Notes: generated from the letters alone by a model not told the origin. A stretch of 16,665 nucleotides of DNA from Leadbetterella byssophila_A (GCA_040394735.1 JBEBRR010000080.1:1-16665); one strand, 5' to 3'. Shown: positions 1 to 7,357, counted from the first letter of the stretch. Program-made: numbers and translations.

Positions 1-1941
1 GGTAGTAGAGAAGCTGATGCTGCCGTCTGTGCCGTTACAGGTAACCGGACCTCTGGTTATTTCCGGAGTAAGTATGGGAATAGCCGGGTCATTCAGGAGG
101 ATAATGGAATTTATGGCGCCAGCTCCGGCCGTGTCTGCTGAAATACTGAAATCTGTGTAAAGGCCGGAGACAAGGCCATTGATTGTAAACTCTCCGCCGT
201 CGGCCACGGATATCACTTTTTCAACGGAGCCCCCGGCATGAGTATAGTCCAGGGGATAGCTGCCGGCAGGCAGGTTGCTTTCAAATGTAATTCTGCCTTC
301 CGTACCGGAGCAAGTCAGTGGTGATGCAGTATCTTTCATTATGAAAACGATATCCAGCGGATCGATCTTCATCCGGGCGATTAGACGCAATGTGTCGTAG
401 CTTTCTCCTGTGATCAATGCCACGGCGTTCTGTTCTCCGACCCGGGTGCGTTGGTTCAGGGTATATTCCACAGCAGTTCCTTCCGGCAGAGTACCTGCAA
501 TCAGCAGCTCTTTCTGTGTACCGTCATAGATGAAAGAGGCATCGCTGAAGCTGACTCCCGTAACCGCTGCCGGAAGAATGGTCAGCACCTGCTCTACATC
601 TTCTGCAGCTTCATAGGTCTCATTACCTGCCTGTGAAGCAGTAATAATAACGGTGCCTGTTTTTTTCAGGTTAATTTTCCGTACGCCGCCCTGGGAATAC
701 ACGTTGGCTATGGTGTTGTCACTGCTGCTGTAGCTGACCGCAAGGCCCGGGCCGGCAGTGGCGGTCAGCACCGGGTGAGGTGATCCGTAGACCACTGTGC
801 CAAGCGAAGGGAAAGTGATGGTCTGCGTTTGTCTGCGAATTACATTTATCGTATAGGTTTTGGTGTTGCCCGCCTCTGCTGACACCACTATGCTGACGGT
901 GTTTGTTCCGGGAGAAAGAGTTATTTCGTCCGACTCGCTTCCGCTGGCAAGGGAAGTTCCGTTTATTTTGATAGTGGCATGCATGGCCGCGACAGGGGTG
1001 AAAGTAATCGTACTTTCGGTATGGGGGAGAGTCAGGGTATAAACGGTTGTTCCGCTGCTGAAAGCAGGAGAAAGGCTGCCTTTACCCGGTACCAGGCTGG
1101 TCAGATTGGCATTGGCAGACCGGGTTCTGAAACTTCGTATGGAAGATTCTGTCGTGCCGTAGCTGTTTTCCCCGGTAAATCGGAAATAATAGGTGGTATT
1201 TTGGGTAAGCCCGGTAATCTGTGGTGCATAGGTAACCCCTACGCCCGCTCCTGTATAGCCACCTAAAGGGCGTATCGTAGTGCCTGAGCTAAGGGTTGGG
1301 TCTGTTCCGTAGATAAGAGTTCCTGTAGCTGTGCTGCTTCCGGCATTGAGCGTAGCCCTGACATAAGCAGAAGTGGCGGTACGGACATAGATGGTTCCTG
1401 CCGGCTCATAAGCTCCGTTCGATACAGTTGTTAAAGTGGGGCTGTTTCCAAGAGTGACCGTACCGGTAGCCACTACCGTACCGGCGGAAACCGGATCGGT
1501 AATGGAAAATGCTGTATAATCTATACCGGAATAGGTTGAAGCGTTAAGTCCGGTTAGTTTGAATTCTCCCGAACTGACGGTTACAGAACGGCTTTGCGAT
1601 ACTGAACCCCGCAAATAGTTTATCGTATAGTCGCCGTCAGGAAGGGAAGTGGTAAACGCAATGCTTCCTGAATTAGTCGAGCTTGCAGTAGGGTTTACCG
1701 CGGTTCCAATGATCAGCGTGGCGGGGTCAGGCTCATTCACGACCACGTTGCCGGATGCCGTACCCGCAGATACATCATAATCCAATCCACTTGCGGTTGA
1801 CCGGTCAGAGGCGACGGCCTTGAAAGTCTGCTCCACGGTCTGGGTCTGTGCCGGGCCCCAGGCGAAACATAAAGCAAAGAGGAGGTTAATGGCCCCTGCT
1901 TTTGTATACGACCGACGACCACTATGTATAGATGAATTCAT
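1..1941 (-). CDS. Large secreted surface/adhesin-like multidomain protein, N-terminal 647 residues (partial)
   Basis: The frame is open from an ATG at 1941 to the left edge (647 codons, no stop), so the C-terminus is missing. Residues 1-31 form an N-terminal signal sequence with a hydrophobic core ending near AWGPAQ. After it I see: a repeat (about 70-165) with SLPDGDY; a fibronectin-III-like stretch (about 168-272, with TTYYFRFTGENSYGTT); a cadherin-like beta-sandwich (about 276-368); an Ig/BIG2-like domain (about 370-457, ITASQAGNETYEAA); an MBG-type domain (about 462-522, SFIYDGTQKELLIAGTLP); a second copy of the first repeat (about 530-620, TCSGTEG, NLPAGSY); and a third beginning near 618 (TCNGTDGSISF). 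These repeats resemble SprB-type repeats. Such proteins are usually exported, often by the type IX system, and act in adhesion, matrix or gliding. The sorting domain would lie outside the window, so the export route is inferred. It follows a possible small membrane ORF by 14 bases. Confidence 0.88.
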   Translation of the reverse strand, partial: MNSSIHSGRRSYTKAGAINLLFALCFAWGPAQTQTVEQTFKAVASDRSTASGLDYDVSAGTASGNVVVNEPDPATLIIGTAVNPTASSTNSGSIAFTTSLPDGDYTINYLRGSVSQSRSVTVSSGEFKLTGLNASTYSGIDYTAFSITDPVSAGTVVATGTVTLGNSPTLTTVSNGAYEPAGTIYVRTATSAYVRATLNAGSSTATGTLIYGTDPTLSSGTTIRPLGGYTGAGVGVTYAPQITGLTQNTTYYFRFTGENSYGTTESSIRSFRTRSANANLTSLVPGKGSLSPAFSSGTTVYTLTLPHTESTITFTPVAAMHATIKINGTSLASGSESDEITLSPGTNTVSIVVSAEAGNTKTYTINVIRRQTQTITFPSLGTVVYGSPHPVLTATAGPGLAVSYSSSDNTIANVYSQGGVRKINLKKTGTVIITASQAGNETYEAAEDVEQVLTILPAAVTGVSFSDASFIYDGTQKELLIAGTLPEGTAVEYTLNQRTRVGEQNAVALITGESYDTLRLIARMKIDPLDIVFIMKDTASPLTCSGTEGRITFESNLPAGSYPLDYTHAGGSVEKVISVADGGEFTINGLVSGLYTDFSISADTAGAGAINSIILLNDPAIPILTPEITRGPVTCNGTDGSISFSTT

Positions 1942-1955
1942 ATTGTTTGTTTTAT

Positions 1956-2114
1956 TTATATTGTATAGGTATTCCCGGGTTTTCCCACTTCCTGCATATC
2001 CTGCTCGATACGGTCCAGCTTACCCTTGTAATGCAGGTAGACCCACGCTACAAGCATAACCAGTAACAGAGCGAGTACCAGCAACAGCTTCGGATTGACA
2101 GATTTGATACGCAT
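1956..2114 (-). CDS. Possible small single-pass membrane protein, 52 residues
   Basis: I do not recognise this protein. Translation from the ATG at 2114 gives 52 residues: a basic start (MRIKSVNPK), one strong hydrophobic helix (about residues 9-27, LLLVLALLLVMLVAWVYL) and a short charged tail. The frame stays open upstream to a TTG at 2216 that overlaps the end of the regulator gene. That extension would read through the 12-bp direct repeat and contains the odd cysteine-rich string DCNACCNAW, so I prefer the ATG. A TAnnTTTG-like box (2127-2134) lies just upstream. The stop lies 14 bases before the start of the surface protein gene, so the two could be cotranscribed. It could also be a chance ORF; the clean transmembrane segment is the main argument for it. 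Confidence 0.42.
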   Translation of the reverse strand: MRIKSVNPKLLLVLALLLVMLVAWVYLHYKGKLDRIEQDMQEVGKPGNTYTI

Positions 2115-2126
2115 AATTAGGATGCG

Positions 2127-2134
2127 CAAACATA
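2127..2134 (-). promoter_or_regulatory. Candidate Bacteroidota -7 promoter box (TATGTTTG)
   Basis: On the minus strand this reads TATGTTTG, matching the Bacteroidota -7 consensus TAnnTTTG. It lies 12 bases before the ATG at 2114, which would give a very short leader. No good -33 TTG sits at the expected 17-23 base spacing (only a T-run near 2150), so this is a weak call. Confidence 0.25.
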
Positions 2135-2163
2135 GCAGGGCATATACGTAAAAAAGGAGATTC

Positions 2164-2187
2164 CAGGCGTTACAACAGGCGTTACAA
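2164..2187 (-). repeat. Perfect 12-bp tandem direct repeat, candidate operator
   Basis: CAGGCGTTACAA occurs twice with no spacer (2164-2175 and 2176-2187). On the minus strand it reads TTGTAACGCCTG twice. It lies between the regulator stop (2203) and the small ORF/surface protein, 30 bases upstream of a candidate -7 box. A period of about one helical turn is typical of direct-repeat operators read by a protein dimer. Binding by the adjacent LuxR-type regulator is inference only. Confidence 0.5.
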
Positions 2188-2202
2188 TCGTTCAGGAAGG
2201 GG

Positions 2203-3912
2203 TCAGAGGCCGACAAAATAATCGGTATAAACCATGGCCGCCGTATGGTCAGCCGAGAGACCCAGTTTTTTACGCAGGCGGTGCCAGGTGACCCGCAGGG
2301 ATGCGGGTGAAATACCCAGCGCGTGAGCGATCTCCGGGTTGGTCAGTCCCAGACGGAGCAGAAGCAGAAAGCGGATTTCTGCAGAAGTAAGGTTGGGGTG
2401 GCGTTCCAGCAGTTTTTCCGTAAAGCCCGGGTATATCTTTTGAAACTGTTCTCTGAAATCCTCCCAGTCACTTTCTGTGAGGATGGTGCTGGTACGGAGT
2501 TGCTCAAGGACATGATCATCCGCACCCTGGGGTTGACTATCTTCTATAGACTGAATGATACGTGAGTTGTGATGGATCTTGCGGGTATACCCGTCAAGCA
2601 GTTTCCGGGCATTGTCCAGTTCCTGCCGGGCGCTGTCAAGTTCCAGTTGCTGGAGCCTGTGCTGCGTACGGTTGCGGTATATGGTAGCACGGTATATCAG
2701 CAGTATGCCGATCAATGAAGCCAGAAGTCCCCCGATAATCGTGTTGCGCACCAGACGTTGCTGGGTAGCTGCGGCCTGCAGTTTCTGGAGAGTTGCCTCC
2801 TGGCGGCTTGCCGTGATCTCCTGGTTGGCGCGCATGAGCTTCAGGGCGTTGAATTTCTCATTAAAGAGCCTGGCGGCTGCCAGTGCGGAGTCGAGGTACA
2901 GCGCGGCCTGCCGCTGCTGCCCCATGGCAGTATGCCATTTGCTCATTACGGGATACAGCCGGCGGAGCCGGTCGGTCTGCTGCGACTGCCGGATATAGCG
3001 GTAAGCCTTGTCCATGTAGGCTTTGGCTTCTTCCAACCGGCCCCATTGTATAAGCATATCTGCCATAGGAGTAGCGGACCCGGCGGCCAATCCCCAGTCT
3101 TCATATCGCTCGGCAATGCGTATGTCCATTTCGAGCAGGGGAACAGCTTTTTTATAGTTGCCGCGCAGGTACAGGTTTTGGCCCAGATTGCCGGAAGCTA
3201 TACCCATCCACTGCTCCGATTGCCCGGTTGCCTGCCCGAGCAAACGGTTGAAACAGGCGTCAGACTCATCCCAGCGGGTCAGCTCGCGATAGGTGAGTCC
3301 CATGGTATTGAGCGCATGCAGCCACCTGTTAAGATAAAACGTCCGGACGGGCAGAGCTGTCACCTGCCGGAAGTATGGAATAGCCTTTTCATAATCACCG
3401 AAACGGTAATATGCGCGCCCGATCTCTTCGAGGTAGTTAGCCTTATCGGGGAATTTTTCCACGTCCATCTCCTGCATCATATGGTCGAGCCGGAAATACC
3501 AGCGAAAGCCCTGTTCATATTGGGCCAATCTCCAATAGTGCTGCCCGATCTGCCAGACCGTCCGGCAGGCGATGTGCGTTATCCCTTCTTTCTCTGCCCG
3601 TTTCAGGGTGAGTAGTAATTTGTCCATGCCTCCACCGGAACCGGCCTTTTGCGCATAACAGGCTTCCAGCAAATCTGCTTCCCGCAGCAGCTCCTTATCT
3701 CCCGTACGGGCGGCCAGCTGCCGCAGAGCCGTCAGGGTATCCGCCATTTGCTTTGCCGGCATCAGGGTATCGGAAACCAGGCGGTATAACCCGTTAATGG
3801 CATCCAGCCGTTCATGATAGGGTTTGTTCATCCATGCGGGATCCTGAGCGGATGCCGGGGCCGGGCAAACCAGTAAAAAGCAGGATAGGCATAGGGTAAT
3901 AAGTATACGCAT
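2203..3912 (-). CDS. Membrane-anchored TPR protein with C-terminal LuxR-type DNA-binding domain
   Basis: This 569-residue protein has a signal-type N-terminus (residues 1-22, ending PAPASAQ). A long helical region with several tetratricopeptide-like repeats follows (about 50-370, e.g. YYRFGDYEKAIPYFRQV), then one transmembrane helix (about 390-410) and a coiled-coil linker (about 412-450). The C-terminal helix-turn-helix (about 505-569) has the LuxR/GerE pattern LTSAEIRFLLLLRLGLTNPEIA with the recognition stretch GISPASLRVTWHRLRKKLGL. This layout is a known Bacteroidota class in which a periplasmic TPR sensor is joined through the membrane to a cytoplasmic DNA-binding domain. It is transcribed away from the OmpA-like gene and toward the surface protein, so local control of that protein is plausible but unproven. 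I see no receiver domain and no phosphorylation site. Confidence 0.88.
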   Translation of the reverse strand: MRILITLCLSCFLLVCPAPASAQDPAWMNKPYHERLDAINGLYRLVSDTLMPAKQMADTLTALRQLAARTGDKELLREADLLEACYAQKAGSGGGMDKLLLTLKRAEKEGITHIACRTVWQIGQHYWRLAQYEQGFRWYFRLDHMMQEMDVEKFPDKANYLEEIGRAYYRFGDYEKAIPYFRQVTALPVRTFYLNRWLHALNTMGLTYRELTRWDESDACFNRLLGQATGQSEQWMGIASGNLGQNLYLRGNYKKAVPLLEMDIRIAERYEDWGLAAGSATPMADMLIQWGRLEEAKAYMDKAYRYIRQSQQTDRLRRLYPVMSKWHTAMGQQRQAALYLDSALAAARLFNEKFNALKLMRANQEITASRQEATLQKLQAAATQQRLVRNTIIGGLLASLIGILLIYRATIYRNRTQHRLQQLELDSARQELDNARKLLDGYTRKIHHNSRIIQSIEDSQPQGADDHVLEQLRTSTILTESDWEDFREQFQKIYPGFTEKLLERHPNLTSAEIRFLLLLRLGLTNPEIAHALGISPASLRVTWHRLRKKLGLSADHTAAMVYTDYFVGL

Positions 3913-3919
3913 CGGGCGA

Positions 3920-3927
3920 CAAAGCTA
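3920..3927 (-). promoter_or_regulatory. Candidate -7 box for the TPR/LuxR regulator
   Basis: The minus strand reads TAGCTTTG, matching TAnnTTTG. It lies only 8 bases from the ATG at 3912, so the transcript would be leaderless or nearly so. No TTG is found at the normal -33 spacing (the nearest, at 3955-3957, is 27 bases away). Weak support. Confidence 0.25.
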
Positions 3928-3969
3928 AAAATTTTTTGTAAGGTCATTGCTGTGCAACAAAGATTTATT

Positions 3970-3981
3970 GGCCGGCCGGCC
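3970..3981. repeat. 12-bp GC palindrome GGCCGGCCGGCC in divergent intergenic region
   Basis: A perfect self-complementary 12-mer lies roughly midway between the divergent regulator and OmpA-like genes, in AT-richer flanks. It could be a protein-binding site or a chance GC tract. No function is known to me. Confidence 0.4.
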
Positions 3982-4062
3982 TGTTTTGATTTTTCGCTTT
4001 TACCCTGTGATTACCCGCCGGATGAGGGCACGAACCAGTGAAAGAATTTTATAGGCTAAGGT

Positions 4063-4070
4063 TACTTTTG
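4063..4070 (+). promoter_or_regulatory. Candidate -7 promoter box for the OmpA/DUF937 gene
   Basis: TACTTTTG matches TAnnTTTG and lies 53 bases before the ATG at 4124. No clear TTG is present 17-23 bases upstream, so the call rests on the -7 box and position. Confidence 0.35.
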
Positions 4071-4123
4071 CTAAATGCGTTCGTCTGAAAGACATAACTG
4101 AACAATTAACTCTATTCCGGGAA

Positions 4124-5305
4124 ATGAACGTATTACAACTTGTCAAGGACCAGCTGAGTACAGCTGCTATCACTCAGATCAGTGATTTTTTGGATGAAGA
4201 TCCCCAGGATGTAACGTCGGGATTGTCTGCCAGTCTGCCCGTTATTCTGGCCGGACTTATGCAGAAAGCTTCTACTACCCAGGGGGCAGGTTATCTGCTG
4301 AACCTGCTGAAAAACGATAACCGCAGTGAAGAGTTTACAGAAAACATTGTGACCTCGCTCAAAGGCGGACAGGGAGCCGGACTGATCTCTGCCGGTAATG
4401 GTATTCTCAGCTCGCTGTTTGGCGATAAGGTGAAAATGATAACCGACCTGGTGGGGAATATCTCCGGGCTTAAAGCCAATGCTTCTTCCCTGCTGAACCT
4501 GGCGGCTCCATTGCTCATGGGCGTTTTAAGTAAAAAAGTTAAGACTGACGGACTGGATGTTGCCGGACTGGGAACCTTGCTTATGAGCCAGAAAAGTGCA
4601 GTGAAACAAGCGCTGCCGGCCGGTATGGCGAGTATTCTGAATATGAACTCCCTCGACGATTTTGCAGGCGGTACTGCCCGTCAAACCGTTCCGGCAGCAG
4701 GAGAGTCCAAAGGCGGATTTGCCGGGCTCCTTCCGTGGCTGCTGCTGGGTTTATTGGTGCTGGGCGGACTTTACTTCTGGAAAAGCTGCCAGAATAAGGC
4801 CTCCGGGACGTTATCAGAAACAGAAGATGCAGGGATGGAAAATACAGAACAGGTAATTCTGAAGACACTTTCTACAGGTGTAAATCTCAGCTTTTCCGAA
4901 CAGTCTATTGAGAATGAGCTAATTACCTTCTTGGAAGATAAAAACAGACCGGCAGATAAGGAAACCTGGTTTAACTTCCGTAAGCTGACTTTTGAATCAG
5001 GAAGCGCGGTGATCGATTCCACTTCGGAAATAGAAGTAGATCATATTGCTGAAATCCTGAAGGCTTTCCCGGAGGTCAGCATCAAGGTAGGTGGCTATAC
5101 GGATAATACCGGTTCTGACGAACTGAATACCCGGTTGTCTGCCGAGCGGGCAGCGCACGTAACGGACGCTCTCGTCAAAAGAGGAATTTCACCTGCCCGG
5201 CTGGAATCAGAAGGATACGGGCCGTTGCATCCCATAGCGGATAACGCTACGGAAGAAGGCCGTAACCAGAACCGCCGGATTGCGGTGCGGGTAACCACAA
5301 AATAG
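4124..5305 (+). CDS. DUF937 (YidB-like) / OmpA-family peptidoglycan-binding protein
   Basis: This 393-residue protein has three parts. Residues about 1-175 are glycine/serine/leucine-rich helices of the DUF937/YidB type (SGLSASLPVILAGLMQKAS; LGTLLMSQKSAVKQALPAGM). Residues about 202-220 form one transmembrane helix (LLPWLLLGLLVLGGLYFW). Residues about 284-393 are a C-terminal OmpA/MotB domain with GYTDNTGSDELN, LSAERA, GYGPLHPIADN and EGRNQNRRI, the conserved peptidoglycan-binding pattern. There is no cleavable signal peptide, so the likely arrangement is an inner-membrane anchor with DUF937 in the cytoplasm and the OmpA domain in the periplasm. The role of DUF937 is unknown to me. The gene stands alone and ends before a strong terminator. 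Family assignment of both ends is firm; topology is inferred. Confidence 0.9.
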   Translation: MNVLQLVKDQLSTAAITQISDFLDEDPQDVTSGLSASLPVILAGLMQKASTTQGAGYLLNLLKNDNRSEEFTENIVTSLKGGQGAGLISAGNGILSSLFGDKVKMITDLVGNISGLKANASSLLNLAAPLLMGVLSKKVKTDGLDVAGLGTLLMSQKSAVKQALPAGMASILNMNSLDDFAGGTARQTVPAAGESKGGFAGLLPWLLLGLLVLGGLYFWKSCQNKASGTLSETEDAGMENTEQVILKTLSTGVNLSFSEQSIENELITFLEDKNRPADKETWFNFRKLTFESGSAVIDSTSEIEVDHIAEILKAFPEVSIKVGGYTDNTGSDELNTRLSAERAAHVTDALVKRGISPARLESEGYGPLHPIADNATEEGRNQNRRIAVRVTTK

Positions 5306-5383
5306 ATCTGAATTCACGCAAAGACCGTTCCCGTTCGTCAATAGTCAATAAATTTACGATGGGCGGGGCGGGAACATTTCAGG

Positions 5384-5418
5384 ATGCGGCTGCTAAATCA
5401 CTTGCGGCCGCATTTTTT
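5384..5418 (+). terminator. Intrinsic terminator of the OmpA/DUF937 gene
   Basis: A 10-bp stem pairs 5384-5393 (ATGCGGCTGC) with 5404-5413 (GCGGCCGCAT), with a single G-U pair and a 10-base loop, followed by a run of six T (5413-5418). It lies 79 bases after the OmpA/DUF937 stop codon and directly before the iron operon promoter. Confidence 0.8.
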
Positions 5419-5444
5419 GTTTCCACAAATATCCCTTATTTTTG
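5417..5444 (+). promoter_or_regulatory. Promoter of the siderophore uptake operon
   Basis: A TTG (5417-5419) and TATTTTTG (5437-5444, fits TAnnTTTG) are separated by 17 bases, matching the Bacteroidota -33/-7 promoter pattern. Transcription should begin around 5449-5451, giving a leader of about 20 bases. The -33 element overlaps the T-run of the preceding terminator. Confidence 0.6.
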
Positions 5445-5451
5445 CTCGTTA

Positions 5452-5468
5452 TTTAGATTTAGTATAAA
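5452..5468 (+). promoter_or_regulatory. Imperfect AT palindrome, possible iron-repressor operator
   Basis: This 17-base AT-rich segment (TTTA at one end, TAAA at the other, 6 of 8 positions symmetric) sits between the promoter and the start codon of an iron-uptake operon, where a Fur-type repressor would bind. The symmetry is weak and AT richness alone could produce it. Confidence 0.25.
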
Positions 5469-6410
5469 TTGAAGCTTGCGGGGTATCTGATATTACTTAT
5501 TTTGGTTGCATGCATTTCTGTATTCATCGGGGTAAAGGATATTTCTGTAATGGATATTTTTCGTCCGGATGAGGAGCAGAAGCTTATCCTGACGGTAAGC
5601 CGGATACCGCGGACTCTTTCGCTCATCCTGGCGGGAATAGGCTTGAGTATTTCCGGCCTGATTCTTCAGCAGATCACCCAGAATAAATTTGTGTCGCCTA
5701 CCACGGCCGGGACCCTGGATGCGGCCAAGCTGGGTTTACTCATCGCTTTCCTGTGGGTGCCGCAGAGTGGCCTGTTTAACCGGGCCCTGCTGGCTTTTGT
5801 TTTTACCTTTGCAGCCAGCCTGGTTTTTCTGAATATCACGGACCGTATCCGTCACCGGAATATTATTTTTGTGCCGTTGGTAGGTATTATGTTCGGTAAC
5901 ATCCTGAGCTCGGTTACTTCCTTCTTTGCTTACCGGAACAACATTGTGCAGAATGTGAATGCCTGGCTGGTGGGCGATTTCTCCTCTGTTCTGAAAGGCA
6001 ATTACGAGGTACTGTTTTTTTCGGTTCCGGCCATTTTTATCACCTATCTCTACGCCAATAAGTTTACCGTGGCAGGTATGGGTGAGACCTTTTCCCGGAG
6101 CCTGGGCCTGAACTACCGGCAGGTGGTCAACATAGGGTTATTCTGTGTTTCGGTTACTGTCAGCGTAGTCGTTATCACGGTAGGGGCCATTCCTTTCCTG
6201 GGGCTGGTAGTACCCAATGTCATCAGCCTGATGTATGGCGATAACCTCCGGAAAACACTGCCGTACACCGCCCTGTTCGGCGCATTGTTTTTGCTGGTCT
6301 GTGATATAGCCGGTCGCCTGGTGATGTTTCCCTTTGAAGTGCCTATCGGTGTAGTGGTGGGTGTAGTGGGTGGCGTATTGTTTCTCATTTTGCTTTTCAG
6401 AAGACGATGA
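5469..6410 (+). CDS. Ferric siderophore ABC transporter permease 1 (FecCD family, VctD/CeuB/YclN-like)
   Basis: This 313-residue, very hydrophobic protein is an inner-membrane permease that forms the channel with the next gene product. The C-terminal half carries the FecCD hallmark: FLGLVVPNVISLMYGDNLRK followed by LPYTALFGALFLLVCDIAGR, then a last membrane segment and a basic end (RRR). The middle NAWLVGDFSS also fits iron-chelate permeases. I start it at TTG 5469: an in-frame stop (5460-5462) lies just upstream and no in-frame ATG occurs before residue 26, while residues about 4-22 form the expected first helix. The stop overlaps the next start (ATGA, 6407-6410), so translation is probably coupled. 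The permease-permease-ATPase-binding protein order matches the vct/ceu/fat/ycl siderophore systems. The exact substrate cannot be read from the permease. Confidence 0.92.
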   Translation: MKLAGYLILLILVACISVFIGVKDISVMDIFRPDEEQKLILTVSRIPRTLSLILAGIGLSISGLILQQITQNKFVSPTTAGTLDAAKLGLLIAFLWVPQSGLFNRALLAFVFTFAASLVFLNITDRIRHRNIIFVPLVGIMFGNILSSVTSFFAYRNNIVQNVNAWLVGDFSSVLKGNYEVLFFSVPAIFITYLYANKFTVAGMGETFSRSLGLNYRQVVNIGLFCVSVTVSVVVITVGAIPFLGLVVPNVISLMYGDNLRKTLPYTALFGALFLLVCDIAGRLVMFPFEVPIGVVVGVVGGVLFLILLFRRR

Positions 6411-7357
6411 AGAAAAACAGCACCTCCATAACCTTTTTAACGATGCTTACCCTGCTGCTGATAGTGGTGTTTTTTCTCTATGACCTGACCGGAAACAGGG
6501 AATACGTGCTGGAAAGGCGGGCCTACAGGATAGCAGCTCTGCTGCTCGTGGCCTGGAGCATTGGCTATTCTTCCCTGGTTTTTCAGACCCTGACCGGGAA
6601 CCGGATACTTACTCCTGCCATTATGGGGTTTGAGGCCGTTTACCTGCTGTTCCAGACGGTCATTGTGTTTCTTTACGGGGATAAGACGTTCCAGGTATTG
6701 ACCGAGTCGCGGAACTTCGGGTGGTCCGTACTGATGATGCTGGGGTTTGCCATGCTCATTTATCTCTTTGTATTCCGAAGGGAAAAGAACAATATGTATT
6801 TTCTTCTTCTGACGGGACTGATTCTGGGTACGCTGTTTACCACACTGAGTTCCTTTGTGCAGATGTTGCTGGACCCGAATGAGTTTTCCCTGGCTGAGGC
6901 CCGGATCTTTGCGTCATTTAACCGGATGAATACGGCGCTGCTGCGTTATGCCGCAGGTGCAGGAGGGCTGATGCTGATCCTTGCCGTAAAATATCACAAA
7001 TACCTTGATGTACTTGCCCTGGGGCGGGAACAGGCCATCAGCCTGGGCGTGAATTATAAGTGGGTAACCGGAGTCTTCCTGTTTATTGTTTCGGTACTGG
7101 TGTCGGTTTCTACGGCGTTGGTGGGCCCCATTACTTTCTTCGGGATCCTGGTGACCAACCTGACTTACGAGCTGTTTAAGACGCACCGGCATTCGGTTCT
7201 GCTGCCGGCCTGCGGGCTGGTTTCTTCTGTTACGCTGATCGGGGGGCAGTTTCTGGTGGAGCACCTGTTCAATATGACCACCACCATCAGTATCCTGATC
7301 AATTTCATAGGCGGAGTGTACTTCCTGTACATTCTGTTGAAGGCAAAAAAGTTATGA
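6407..7357 (+). CDS. Ferric siderophore ABC transporter permease 2 (FecCD family, VctG/CeuC/YclO-like)
   Basis: The second permease subunit has 316 residues in alternating membrane segments. FecCD-type features are ALGREQAISLGVNYK in the loop that contacts the ATPase, VGPITFFGILVTNLTYEL (counterpart of the GLVVP motif) and HRHSVLLPACGLVS. It pairs with permease 1 as a heterodimer. It begins inside the ATGA overlap with permease 1 and ends in another ATGA overlap with the ATPase (7354-7357), so all three should be made together. The length is normal and no damage is seen. The assignment to iron-chelate uptake rather than vitamin B12 rests on the neighbouring binding protein and reductase. Confidence 0.92.
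   Translation: MKKNSTSITFLTMLTLLLIVVFFLYDLTGNREYVLERRAYRIAALLLVAWSIGYSSLVFQTLTGNRILTPAIMGFEAVYLLFQTVIVFLYGDKTFQVLTESRNFGWSVLMMLGFAMLIYLFVFRREKNNMYFLLLTGLILGTLFTTLSSFVQMLLDPNEFSLAEARIFASFNRMNTALLRYAAGAGGLMLILAVKYHKYLDVLALGREQAISLGVNYKWVTGVFLFIVSVLVSVSTALVGPITFFGILVTNLTYELFKTHRHSVLLPACGLVSSVTLIGGQFLVEHLFNMTTTISILINFIGGVYFLYILLKAKKL

Noticed and set aside
1737..1922. 61-codon minus-strand frame within the start of the surface protein gene
   Set aside because: It is an alternative frame of the same strand as the surface protein, which runs uninterrupted with a signal peptide and recognised domains.
1956..2216. 86-codon version of the small membrane ORF starting at TTG 2216
   Set aside because: It would overlap the regulator end and read through the 12-bp direct repeat; the ATG at 2114 gives a conventional small membrane protein.
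2758..3615. 285-codon plus-strand open frame opposite the TPR/LuxR regulator gene
   Set aside because: It lies entirely antisense to a well-supported gene, its translation shows no domain, and long antisense frames are common in GC-rich coding DNA.
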